A stretch of 64,000 nucleotides of DNA from PALSA-505 sp036267135 (GTDB lineage: Bacteria; Actinomycetota; Actinomycetes; Streptosporangiales; Streptosporangiaceae), in NCBI GenBank assembly GCA_036267135.1, contig DATAWQ010000155.1:11437-75436 (forward strand). Reading direction: 5' to 3'. A program made the position numbers and the translations under genes. The notes beneath the pieces are model-generated. The model was given only the letters and a program-made list of their open reading frames with translations, ran no database searches and had not been told where the DNA came from. Of this stretch, positions 1 through 7,636 are shown piece after piece (the stretch's first letter is position 1; each line of letters begins with the position of its first letter).

Positions 1-836
1 CGCCAGCCGCCGAGCCGGCCCCGGAACCGGGGGTCGGTGAGCATCAGCCGCAGCGCCTGCGCGATCCATGTGGTCGTGGTCTCGTATCCCGCGGAGATCA
101 TCAGCACCATGGACTGCGCGACCTCGCCCTGGTCGCGCAGGTTCTGGTGATTGAGGAAGACCGTGGTGAGGTCGTCCTCGGGGGCCTGGCTGTGCGACTG
201 CATGACGCCGCCGATGATCTCCTCGAACTTGCGGTTCCCTGACTGGGAGTCCTCGCCCGAACCGAACAAGGCGATGAGGGCGCGCTGCAGTTCGAGACCG
301 TCGGCCACGTTCAGGCCGAACAGGTCGGCGACGGCCAGCATGGGAATGACCGCGGCGTACTCGGCCACCAGGTCGGCGCTGCCACGGGCGGCGAATCCGG
401 CGATCAGGTCGGCGCACATCTGGTTCACCGAACGGCGCATCCGCCGCTGGTCGATCTGGGCGATCCCGTCGTCCAGGGGGGTGCGCAGCCGGTAGTGCTC
501 GACGCCGTCGAAGAAGTAGGCGTTGTCCCGTGGGAACATCATCGGCCCGAGCCCGGAGTCCGGTGAGACCGTCTGTTCCTGCCAGGCACGCCAGTTGCGC
601 GGGTTACGCGAGAAGAGCCGTTCCCTGCGGACCACGTGACAGATCTCTTCCCAGCCCATGACCAGCCAGGCGTTCACACCGGGTTCAAGCTCGACCGGCG
701 CGACCACACCCCACTCCTCCCGCAGCCTCTGGTAGACACCGCGCGGGTCAGGACTGGTCGTGGTGAGCACCAACGGGGTCAAGCCACCCTGGGCCAGGCA
801 GGCCCCTTCCAGGGTGTCTGCTTCTGACGTACTCAC
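1..836 (-). CDS. Cytochrome P450, conservon-associated (CvnE-like), 3' end beyond window
   Basis: This is a haem-thiolate monooxygenase, of which about 278 N-terminal residues lie in the window. The I-helix is clear: an AGYETTTTW motif carries the acid/Thr pair for oxygen activation. The ExxR and haem-Cys regions lie past the left edge. The start is GTG at 836, which overlaps the stop of the upstream G-protein gene (GTGA), so the two are translationally coupled. As the last gene of a cvnA-B-C-D-E run it matches Streptomyces conservons, where a P450 can be the terminal output enzyme. Its substrate cannot be told from sequence. Family assignment is firm; the link to conservon signalling is inferred from gene order. 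Confidence 0.9.
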   Translation of the reverse strand, partial: MSTSEADTLEGACLAQGGLTPLVLTTTSPDPRGVYQRLREEWGVVAPVELEPGVNAWLVMGWEEICHVVRRERLFSRNPRNWRAWQEQTVSPDSGLGPMMFPRDNAYFFDGVEHYRLRTPLDDGIAQIDQRRMRRSVNQMCADLIAGFAARGSADLVAEYAAVIPMLAVADLFGLNVADGLELQRALIALFGSGEDSQSGNRKFEEIIGGVMQSHSQAPEDDLTTVFLNHQNLRDQGEVAQSMVLMISAGYETTTTWIAQALRLMLTDPRFRGRLGGW

Positions 837-1432
837 ACGGAGCCTTCCTGTGCGGTGAGGGCGTACGCGGTGAGGGCGATGAGCGCGTCGACCGACGAAC
901 GGCGGTCGCGGGCGTCGCAGAGCACGATCGGCGTCTCGGGCAGCAGATCCAGCGCTTGGCGCAGCTCGGCCGTGGTGTGCTGGCGGCTGTCGGGGAAGAC
1001 GTTGACCGCCACCGCGAAGGGCAGATCGTCCTTCCGCAATTCCAGTTGGTCGAGCACCTCGAAGCTGCCTTCGAGCCGACGGGTGTCGATCAGGACCAGG
1101 GCGCCGGCCGCGCCGTCCGCCAGGCCGTCCCAAAGATCCCAGAAGCGGCGCTGGCCTGGTGTGCCGAACAGGTACAGCACCAGGCTCGGGTTGAGTGTGA
1201 TGCGGCCGAAGTCCATAGCCACCGTCGTGGTCATCTTGTCCTGCAGGCCAGCCAGGTCGTCGACGCCCATGCTGGCCACGGTCATCGTCTCCTCGGTCCG
1301 GAGCGGGACGATCTCGCTGGCCGAACCGATCAGCGTGGTCTTGCCCACCCCGAACGAGCCCACCACCAAGATCTTCGTGGACCGCCGGACGGTGCCGGGC
1401 AGGTAGCGCTTATCCGAGTTTGCGAAGACCAT
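833..1432 (-). CDS. cvnD: Conservon GTP/ATP-binding protein (CvnD family)
   Basis: This 199-residue small GTPase-like protein (DUF/ATP-binding family) is the switch component of conservons. The P-loop GSFGVGKTTLIG lies near residues 25-36, and a DFGRI / LFGTPGQRRFW stretch (switch II-like) is near residues 75-95. The ATG at 1432 was chosen because it gives the usual family length and overlaps the cvnC 3' end by 23 bp; a longer frame upstream runs inside cvnC. It lies between the DUF742 protein and the P450. In studied Streptomyces conservons, CvnA-D form a membrane-associated complex resembling eukaryotic G-protein signalling. No catalytic residue looks damaged. Confidence 0.93.
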   Translation of the reverse strand: MVFANSDKRYLPGTVRRSTKILVVGSFGVGKTTLIGSASEIVPLRTEETMTVASMGVDDLAGLQDKMTTTVAMDFGRITLNPSLVLYLFGTPGQRRFWDLWDGLADGAAGALVLIDTRRLEGSFEVLDQLELRKDDLPFAVAVNVFPDSRQHTTAELRQALDLLPETPIVLCDARDRRSSVDALIALTAYALTAQEGSV

Positions 1433-1814
1433 CCAGCACCTCCTGAAGCAGTTTCCGGTCCGGCCGGGCAGACTCGACGTCCCCGGGATCGGCCCGGGTG
1501 GCGCCGCAAGCGGGTTCGTCGCCGCTGCCACGGACCGCCAGGAATCCGGCGTCGATCAGGTCCGAGGCGACCACGCTGACCACGCTCACCGGCAGCTCCA
1601 GGTGAACGGCGGTCTCCACCAGGGACAGCAGTCGGCGGCACATCCGCAGCAGCGAGCGTTCCTCGCTGCTGGCCGAGACCGGCAGTTGCCTCCCGGTGTC
1701 CGTCGCGACCAGCAGCGTCTCAGGTCTGATCGTGTTGCGGGACGGGCGTACCCGGCCGCCGGTGACCACGTAGAGACGGACGGGGCGGTCGTGATACTCG
1801 CCCTGGCCGCTCAT
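1410..1814 (-). CDS. cvnC: DUF742 protein (CvnC family)
   Basis: This 134-residue DUF742 protein has the family hallmarks: RPVRLYVVTGGR near the N-terminus, an SEERSLLRMC core and an HLELPVSVVSVVASDLI segment forming the winged-helix-like fold. The start ATG at 1814 overlaps the cvnB stop (ATGA), so translation is coupled. In conservons DUF742 is the third component, placed between the Roadblock protein and the GTPase; its biochemical role is not settled. Length is normal and nothing is missing. Confidence 0.92.
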   Translation of the reverse strand: MSGQGEYHDRPVRLYVVTGGRVRPSRNTIRPETLLVATDTGRQLPVSASSEERSLLRMCRRLLSLVETAVHLELPVSVVSVVASDLIDAGFLAVRGSGDEPACGATRADPGDVESARPDRKLLQEVLDGLRKLG

Positions 1815-2206
1815 GCCGTCGGGTGGCGCCGGGGAGGCGTGGCTAGGTTTCGCTGGCCGATCTTGACCACCTGCGCCTGCATCTGCTGGCCGATCAGCGC
1901 CGGGTCGACAACCTGCTCTGTGACCACGGCCAGGTGTGAGCCATCGCCCGCGCGCCGCACGAACAGGTAGCCGCCCTCGAAGCCCACCATCACCTGCTGC
2001 ACGGCGTGGCCACCCGACCCGAACTCCCGGCCCACGCTCCGTCCCAGCGAGTGCAGGCCCGCGCACGCTGCCGCCACCCGGTCGGCGACATCTTCGCCGG
2101 TCCCCTCCGACCGGGCCGTGACCAGCCCGTCCGAGGTGGCCACCACCACATGGCGTACACCTTGCACCCAGGTGACTTCGTCGATCATCCAGTTCCCGAC
2201 CTGCAT
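1811..2206 (-). CDS. cvnB: Roadblock/LC7 domain protein (CvnB family)
   Basis: This 131-residue Roadblock/LC7 protein is the likely regulator or GAP-like partner of the CvnD GTPase. The sequence starts MQVGNWMIDEVTWVQGVRHV and shows the alternating strand/helix pattern of the fold, with the GGYLFVRRAGDGSHLAVV strand pair near residues 78-95. The ATG at 2206 is preferred to a longer frame to 2884, because that extension is only the reading-frame shadow of the cvnA proline-rich tail. It follows cvnA by 28 bp and overlaps cvnC by 4 bp. Confidence 0.92.
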   Translation of the reverse strand: MQVGNWMIDEVTWVQGVRHVVVATSDGLVTARSEGTGEDVADRVAAACAGLHSLGRSVGREFGSGGHAVQQVMVGFEGGYLFVRRAGDGSHLAVVTEQVVDPALIGQQMQAQVVKIGQRNLATPPRRHPTA

Positions 2207-2234
2207 TATCGCCGTCTCCGTCGGTTGACTTCGC

Positions 2235-4289
2235 CTACTGGTTGCCGGGGCTGTACGCGCTGCCGGGGGGATCGGGGCTGCCAGGAGGGTCATCGGACCG
2301 GCCCGCGCTGGGTGAAGCCGCACCGGCGGGACCCTCGGCCGCGGCGCTTTCACCGGCGGCACCGCCGAAGTAGGCGGCCATCCAGGCGCCGGCCTGCTCC
2401 GGAGTCTGCGTGGGGAGAGCCCGTTCCGCCGTCGTCTCGCCGGGAACGGGGGTTCCGGTCTCGCCCCGGCGAGACCGCCGCTGCGGCAGCGAACCCAGGT
2501 CCGGCCCGGGACCGGCGAAGGGGTCGGTAGGGTTCGGCCCGGCGGGGCCGGCCGAGGTATCAGTGGGGTTCGGCTCGGCTGAGACGGCCAGCGGGTCGGC
2601 GGGCCTGCGTCCGGCGGGGACGGCCAGCGGGTCGGCGGGCCTGCGTCCGGCCGGGGCAGCCAACGGGTCGGCGGGCCTGCGTCCGGCGGGGGCGCCCGGC
2701 GAAGTGGCGGGTTCCGGGCGGGCCGGGCCGGGCAGCGGGTCGGCGGGCGGCCGCACCGCCGGGATGGCCGGGCGGGCCGGGCGGGCCGGGCCGGGCTGCG
2801 GTTCCGTCGCGTGAGCCGGCGCCGGTGTGGCGTGCTCCAGGTTTTCCACCATGTTGGCGGGCACCAGCACCACCGCCCGCACACCGCCGTACGGCGACGG
2901 CATCAGGTCGACGCGGAAGCCGTGCCGGTGCACGTACTGCCCGATCACCGCCATGCCGGTCTGCGGAATCTCGCCCAGATCCCCCAGCCTCAGCAGCCGC
3001 TGGCCGGAGACGATCTCCCGGGCCTGTTCGAGCTGGTGCTCCTCCATGCCGACGCCGCCGTCGTCCATCTCGATGACCGCGCCACGCTGGACCGTGCGCA
3101 CCGTCACCAGAACCTGGGTGGTCGGCGGGGACGACTGCGTCGCGTTGGCGAGCAACTCGGCGATCAAATGGATCAGCGGCTCGACGACGTTCGCGGTCGC
3201 CGCCGTGTCCGGCTCACCCGATACGGTCACCCGCCGGTAAGCCACGATCCGGCTGGACGCGGCGCGCACCACGTCCAGCAGGGGCAGCGGCTGCGGCCAC
3301 TGCTGGCCAGGCCATTCCCCGCACAGCACGGCCACGCTCTGGGCGTGCCTGGCTTGCTGCGCCGCCGCGTGGTCCACGCGCATGCTCGACTCCAGCACGT
3401 CGGAGTCGTTCGGGTGGCGGCCCGCCATCCGGGTGGCCTCCTCCTGGCTGCGGTGTGCGGACGCCTGGACCCGGCGGGCCAGGGTGACCACCGCCAGCCG
3501 AGACGACTCGATCTGGTCGTCGAGCTGCTCCCTGAGCTTGGCGGTGCCCTCGGCCACCGCGGTCGCCACCCGCCTGCACAGCACCGCGGCCTCGGGGTTG
3601 CCTGTGGCGGGGGCCGGCAGCGGCTGGGACGCGTCCGAGCCGTTCAGGGCCGCGGGGAGCTGGACCTTCACCAAATGGTCAACGGCCTCCGACAGTCCCT
3701 GCACCGTCCCGGCGTACTGAACCTGCCGTTCGTAACCGGACCGCTCGAGTTCGGCCGCGCGCTGGTGCAACTGCTCGGCGTCCCGCTGCCACTCCGCCAC
3801 GGTGGCGGAGTAACGCTGGCGTAGCACAACGAGCGTCACCATCAGCACGAGCGCCGCCGCCGCGGCCACGGCGGCACCGGGGCGGCTCCGGCCCGCATTG
3901 AGCGCGGCGGCGACGGCGGACGCCAGGATCGCGCAGGCACCAAGAGCGAAGGCAGCCGTCCACAGTTGCCCCATTGAGGCTGCCCCCGATGGCGCCTCAC
4001 CCGGATGGCGGGCCGGGGCGAAGCCCACCGACCTGTCCGGCCCGACGCCGGCCGACCGGGTGCCCGCGGCGCCGGCGCTGGAAGACACCGGCCCCTGGAC
4101 CCGGAAGGGGGAGCTCTGCCGGGACTCGGGGAAGGGCGCCGAAGACTCGGGGAAGGGCACCGGAGAATCAGGGAACGGCACCGGAGAATCAGGGAACGGC
4201 ACCGGAGACTCGGGGAACGGCACCGGAGACTCGGGGAACGGCGCTGGAGGGGAGGAGGGGGTACGGGACTCGGAGGGGGAGCGAGCCAT
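2235..4289 (-). CDS. cvnA: Conservon sensor kinase-like protein (CvnA family) with repeat-rich tails
   Basis: This 684-residue membrane sensor has several parts. Residues 17-56 hold about six PFP(E/D)SPV heptads. Two membrane segments lie near 109-130 and 139-156. A coiled, nitrate-sensor-like linker follows to about 330. The HATPase_c domain has an N-box ELLANA (about 378-383) and a DDGGVGM G-box (about 409-415). The C-terminal ~200 residues are Pro/Ala-rich, with three exact-length copies of a 12-residue PAGRRPADPLA(A/V) unit. No phospho-His motif is evident, as in other CvnA proteins, so true kinase activity is doubtful. The ATG at 4289 is chosen because AAGG lies 5-6 nt upstream; a GTG at 4301 is the alternative. 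It heads the five-gene conservon. Confidence 0.9.
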   Translation of the reverse strand: MARSPSESRTPSSPPAPFPESPVPFPESPVPFPDSPVPFPDSPVPFPESSAPFPESRQSSPFRVQGPVSSSAGAAGTRSAGVGPDRSVGFAPARHPGEAPSGAASMGQLWTAAFALGACAILASAVAAALNAGRSRPGAAVAAAAALVLMVTLVVLRQRYSATVAEWQRDAEQLHQRAAELERSGYERQVQYAGTVQGLSEAVDHLVKVQLPAALNGSDASQPLPAPATGNPEAAVLCRRVATAVAEGTAKLREQLDDQIESSRLAVVTLARRVQASAHRSQEEATRMAGRHPNDSDVLESSMRVDHAAAQQARHAQSVAVLCGEWPGQQWPQPLPLLDVVRAASSRIVAYRRVTVSGEPDTAATANVVEPLIHLIAELLANATQSSPPTTQVLVTVRTVQRGAVIEMDDGGVGMEEHQLEQAREIVSGQRLLRLGDLGEIPQTGMAVIGQYVHRHGFRVDLMPSPYGGVRAVVLVPANMVENLEHATPAPAHATEPQPGPARPARPAIPAVRPPADPLPGPARPEPATSPGAPAGRRPADPLAAPAGRRPADPLAVPAGRRPADPLAVSAEPNPTDTSAGPAGPNPTDPFAGPGPDLGSLPQRRSRRGETGTPVPGETTAERALPTQTPEQAGAWMAAYFGGAAGESAAAEGPAGAASPSAGRSDDPPGSPDPPGSAYSPGNQ
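2583..2690. repeat. 36-bp tandem repeat in CvnA C-terminal tail
   Basis: Three consecutive 36-bp units encode PAGRRPADPLA(A/V), and degenerate copies (PNPTD motifs) follow towards the C-terminus. The array lies in the disordered cytoplasmic tail after the ATPase domain, so copy-number change would not disturb the fold. Confidence 0.8.
4128..4252. repeat. 21-bp tandem repeat encoding CvnA N-terminal heptads
   Basis: About six copies of a 21-bp unit, consensus GGGAACGGCACCGGAGA(A/C)TC on the + strand, sit in the N-terminal coding region of cvnA. Each encodes one Pro-Phe-Pro-(Glu/Asp)-Ser-Pro-Val heptad. The inner copies are nearly identical at the DNA level, including synonymous sites, which points to recent expansion. 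Confidence 0.88.
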
Positions 4290-4301
4290 GGCCACCTTCA
4301 C

Positions 4302-4644
4302 AGATCGAGCCGGGCCGGTCGGACGGCGCGCAACAGCCCGGGGCCGACTCCAAGCGCTGCCACGGAACTAGGCGAAACGGCCAGCGCACTCGGCTCCCGG
4401 CATGACACGCCCATCCGGCTGAGGCCTGAGTGTCTTACGGGGCTAGCGGGGAACTCGTAACAAAAGCAGATCACAGATTAAGCTCGCAAGCCCACGCTCC
4501 GTGGTCGATTCAGGGAATAAGTTTACGAACTGCGCAAACGTCTGGAAAACCGATGGCGGCCGGGCGCCACCGGGCCGGCCACGCCTGGCGCCCAGGCGAT
4601 GCGGCACACCGCAGTAGTGGCCGCCCACTTTGGTTACCGCGGGA
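4302..4644. other. Non-coding gap upstream of the conservon
   Basis: This stretch should carry the conservon promoter. The part from about 4440 to 4550 is less GC-rich than its surroundings, but no convincing -35/-10 pair, terminator or RNA was found. Short open frames here lack actinobacterial codon bias. Confidence 0.5.
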
Positions 4645-6579
4645 TCACGCTGTGGGCCCTTGGCCTGCTGGGGCCAGCCGGTACACCGGCACGCCGTCGG
4701 CCTGGTAGTCGAACCGGAACCCAACCGCCCGCAGATAGTGCAGGATCACCGGGGTGTGCGACCACACGATCGCCCAGCCGACGTCCATCCGGCGCGCGTC
4801 GAGCCTGGCCGCCGCCAGCCGGCCCGCGTCACCCTTCGCCGAACTCAGCAACTCGCGGTACAGGGCAGCCGGATGGTCCTGGGCCGCCATCAGGTCACCG
4901 TAGAACGGGTGCCGCAGCACCTCGGCCAGGATCCGCGCGGGCAGCCTGGACACGTAGGCGATGACCCGCGGATGGCCGTCCGCGGTGGCCAGCACCTGGG
5001 CCTGGGGGTCGAACGGGGCGCCCTCGCCGGGCAGCGGCACGGCGCTGCGCACCCCGAACGGGACGTCCACGACGATCGACCGGGAGTGGTCGGCGGCGAT
5101 GGGACCGTCGAGCGCGGGCAGCGCGGCCGGCATGGCGACCAGCGGCACATTCTGCGCTCCTACGCTGCCCATCTCCAGGATGGCGAGCACGGACACGACC
5201 ACCAGAGCCGGGGGGAGGTGGCGGCGCAGCCAGTCCACCCCGGCGGCCGCGAGCAGCGCCGCGGGCACCAGGCCGAGCTCGGTGAGCCGGTCGGGCTCGC
5301 GGAAGGAGGACAGCGCCGGTATCCGGACCACCCAGGTGAACGGCATGATCAGCGATACCCGGAGGCCGTGCCAGGTCTGCGCCAGCGGGATGAACGTGAT
5401 GTGCTGGTTGATGCCGATCGCGGTGCCCAGGGCCAGCACCGAGCTGCCGATCCAGAGCAGGGCCAGCGGTTTGGTGCCGCGCCGCCGCCAGAACACGGCG
5501 AGACCGAACAGCGCGAGCGCGGACAGCACCCAGCCGTAGCAGACCATCGTCAGGCTGATCGGGCCGGTGCTGTAGTAGTAATGGTGCAACTGGCCCAGGC
5601 CGAACGCGGCCACCCGTGGCGACGGGGCGAACATCTGCTGCACGGTGGCGACATACGTCTTGTAGTCCCAGGAAAGGGCGGCCTGCGAAGCGGTGGCGTC
5701 CCCGGCCCTGGTCTGCTGGATCGTGGCGATGAACTGCGGGCTGCCGACCACCGCGAACGCCAGCCCTGCGAACACCACCGAGCGCAGCTTGACCAGGACC
5801 TGATCTCCGCCGCGGGCCGGACGGCGCAGCAGCCACGGCAGCAGCGCCAGCGCCCCGAGCAAGCCGGCCAGGATCGCCGTCTCCTGGTCGATCAGCACCA
5901 GCGCGCCCAGCACCACGCCCAGCCGCACGGCGCGCGGCCAGCCCGGCCTGCGGCTCAGCCGCACCGCGCACTCGAGCACCACTGGAATCAGGATCCCGCC
6001 CACCGCTAGCTGCAGCGTGAACCAGGCGTTCCAGGTCATGATGGTGGACAGGCCGAAGAACGCGCCGGCCGCGATCGCGCCGGTCTGCGTCGGCAGCCAC
6101 AGCCGGGCCACCCGGTACATCGTGTAGCAGGTCAGGCCGGGCGCGATGACCGTCAGCAGGTTGATGCTGAGGGCCGGGCCGAACGCGAGCGTGAACGGCG
6201 TCATCACCACGCCGGGCAGCGGCATCAGCGTGTGGAAGGCCAGCGGGACCCCCACCGGGGCGGCCTGGTAGCGGCTGAAGTAGGGGTTGCTCAGGTGGGT
6301 GACCGAGCGCGCCATCCACCAGAAGTCCCAGGAGTAAAGCCCGGAGTCCCGTTCCCTCGGCAGCATCTGCCGGAACAGATAGAGCGCACGGGTCCAGTTC
6401 CCGATGAAGCCGGCGATCAGGTAGCCGGCGAGCAGCACGGCATGGACGGCGGCCGGGCGGCGGACCTCAGACAGCCGCGGCCACCGCCACCGCGACGTCC
6501 GCCCGGCGGCCGGGGCGCCGGCGCCGACGGCCGCATCCAGCATGCGCGCTCCGCGGCCAGGTGGCACCTCGTCATCCAT
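4645..6579 (-). CDS. Polytopic membrane protein, GT-C glycosyltransferase-like
   Basis: This integral membrane protein of about 644 residues has a dozen or so hydrophobic segments between roughly residues 45 and 500 and a soluble C-terminal domain of about 150 residues. The organisation, including a first extracytoplasmic loop with Asp/Trp/Arg residues (RERDSGLYSWDFWWMARS), resembles lipid-phosphosugar-dependent GT-C enzymes and YfhO-like proteins, and it probably transfers sugars at the outer membrane face. The ATG at 6579 is a compromise: a TTG at 6621 and an ATG at 6543 are also possible, and none has a good ribosome site. It is monocistronic. Family placement is by overall architecture only. 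Confidence 0.7.
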   Translation of the reverse strand: MDDEVPPGRGARMLDAAVGAGAPAAGRTSRWRWPRLSEVRRPAAVHAVLLAGYLIAGFIGNWTRALYLFRQMLPRERDSGLYSWDFWWMARSVTHLSNPYFSRYQAAPVGVPLAFHTLMPLPGVVMTPFTLAFGPALSINLLTVIAPGLTCYTMYRVARLWLPTQTGAIAAGAFFGLSTIMTWNAWFTLQLAVGGILIPVVLECAVRLSRRPGWPRAVRLGVVLGALVLIDQETAILAGLLGALALLPWLLRRPARGGDQVLVKLRSVVFAGLAFAVVGSPQFIATIQQTRAGDATASQAALSWDYKTYVATVQQMFAPSPRVAAFGLGQLHHYYYSTGPISLTMVCYGWVLSALALFGLAVFWRRRGTKPLALLWIGSSVLALGTAIGINQHITFIPLAQTWHGLRVSLIMPFTWVVRIPALSSFREPDRLTELGLVPAALLAAAGVDWLRRHLPPALVVVSVLAILEMGSVGAQNVPLVAMPAALPALDGPIAADHSRSIVVDVPFGVRSAVPLPGEGAPFDPQAQVLATADGHPRVIAYVSRLPARILAEVLRHPFYGDLMAAQDHPAALYRELLSSAKGDAGRLAAARLDARRMDVGWAIVWSHTPVILHYLRAVGFRFDYQADGVPVYRLAPAGQGPTA

Positions 6580-6709
6580 GAGGTCATTCTTGCGCCCGGG
6601 GAGCCCAGCCACAGGCAGCAACCACCATCACAAGGCTGCGGCCCCGGTGATCTCCGCCAGTCCGGGAAGGCCGCGGCGGTCTTGGTGCGCCAACCGCCGG
6701 CCCGCCGAG

Positions 6710-6799
6710 CTTCAGCGCACCAAACTTCAGCGCACCAAACTTCAGTGCTGCAAGGTTCAGTGCTGCAAGCTTCAGTGCTGCAAGATTCAGTGCAGCAGG
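6710..6799. repeat. Six-copy 15-bp tandem repeat, non-coding
   Basis: Six contiguous 15-bp units begin (C/G/A)TTCAG and come in two subtypes: CTTCAGCGCACCAAA twice, then CTTCAGTGCTGCAAG-like four times. They start at the stop codon of a gene remnant and lie upstream of the SIMPL gene. One minus-strand frame reads as pentapeptide-like xALxx repeats but has no start or domain context. Confidence 0.9.
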
Positions 6800-6846
6800 T
6801 TGAGCGTGTTGATGGCGTCGTCCACGTAGTAGACGCCGCTGGCGCC
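6787..6846 (-). pseudogene. Possible C-terminal remnant of a lost gene
   Basis: Nineteen codons ending in TGA at 6787 read GASGVYYVDDAINTLNLLH. All 19 have G or C in the third position, which is strong coding bias for so short a segment, and the ending looks like a natural C-terminus. Upstream the bias breaks down and no start is plausible. I read it as the tail of a deleted gene; parent family unknown. Confidence 0.35.
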
Positions 6847-6925
6847 CGGCGCCGCTGCCCTAACACGGGCGCGATCGCCATCGGGTTCACCGCAGCAGCG
6901 CAACCGCAGGAGTACAAAGGACGTC

Positions 6926-7630
6926 ATGACTGAAGCACTGGACCCGGCGAGAGCCGGGGGGCCGCCGCGGTCGCCAACCGTGATCGTGCGCGGGGAGGCC
7001 ACCGTCGAGACCAGCCCCGAGATCGTGGAGTTCGCCGTCAGCGTGCGGGCCAGGGCGAGGGACCGGCGGGAGGCGCTGGCCAACCTGTCGCGGCGCAACG
7101 ACGAATTCCTGGCCCTGGTGAGGACGTTCGGCGAGGCCATCGAGAAGACCGAGACCAGCGGGGTGTCGGTCTACCCCGAGCTGCGCCGGGGCCGGGACGA
7201 GAAGGTGCGCTGGTACCGGGGGGCAGTGCGGGTCCGGCTGACCGTCGCGGACTTCTCGGTGGCCGGGGAGCTGGCCGGCCGGGTCTCGGACCAGGAGATG
7301 TGTGAGCTGGAAGGGCCGTGGTGGGGTCTGCGGCCAGGCTCGCCGGTCTACCGCGAGGCCAGGCTGAAGGCGGCCAGGGCCGCGGTGACCAGGGCGGCCG
7401 AGTACGCCGAGGCGGTCGGCGGCACGCTGACCGGCCTGATCGAGCTGGCCGACACCGGTATGAGCGGCCGCGGGCACGTGGCGGCCTTCAGCGCGCGCGC
7501 CCGCCGGTCCCCCTCGGACGAGCCCGAGGACGGGCCCGCCGTCATCGACCTGGAGCCGGAGACTCAAGTCGTCGAGGCCGCCGTCGAAGCCAGGTTCTCG
7601 ATGACGCAGCCGTCGTCGCTGGGAGCCTGA
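6926..7630 (+). CDS. SIMPL domain (DUF541) protein
   Basis: This 234-residue protein has a SIMPL/DUF541 domain over about residues 15-230: an N-terminal TVIVRGEATVETSPEIVEF strand, the central KTETSGVSVYPEL segment, and a C-terminal EARFSM strand. No signal peptide or membrane helix is seen, so it appears cytosolic, unlike many SIMPL proteins. The ATG at 6926 follows GGAGTACAAAGGA. It is 6 bp upstream of the HpnB-like gene and probably co-transcribed. Family function is poorly defined (oxidative-stress and kinase-associated roles are reported). Confidence 0.85.
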   Translation: MTEALDPARAGGPPRSPTVIVRGEATVETSPEIVEFAVSVRARARDRREALANLSRRNDEFLALVRTFGEAIEKTETSGVSVYPELRRGRDEKVRWYRGAVRVRLTVADFSVAGELAGRVSDQEMCELEGPWWGLRPGSPVYREARLKAARAAVTRAAEYAEAVGGTLTGLIELADTGMSGRGHVAAFSARARRSPSDEPEDGPAVIDLEPETQVVEAAVEARFSMTQPSSLGA

Positions 7631-7636
7631 GCCCGG

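Noticed and set aside
4630..6009. Long + strand open frame (459 codons) antisense to the GT-C gene
   Set aside because: No recognisable domain, Arg/Gln/His-rich composition typical of antisense frames in high-GC DNA, and it lies fully inside a well-supported membrane protein gene.
6710..6799. Possible CRISPR array
   Set aside because: Units are contiguous 15-mers without spacers, and no cas genes are near.
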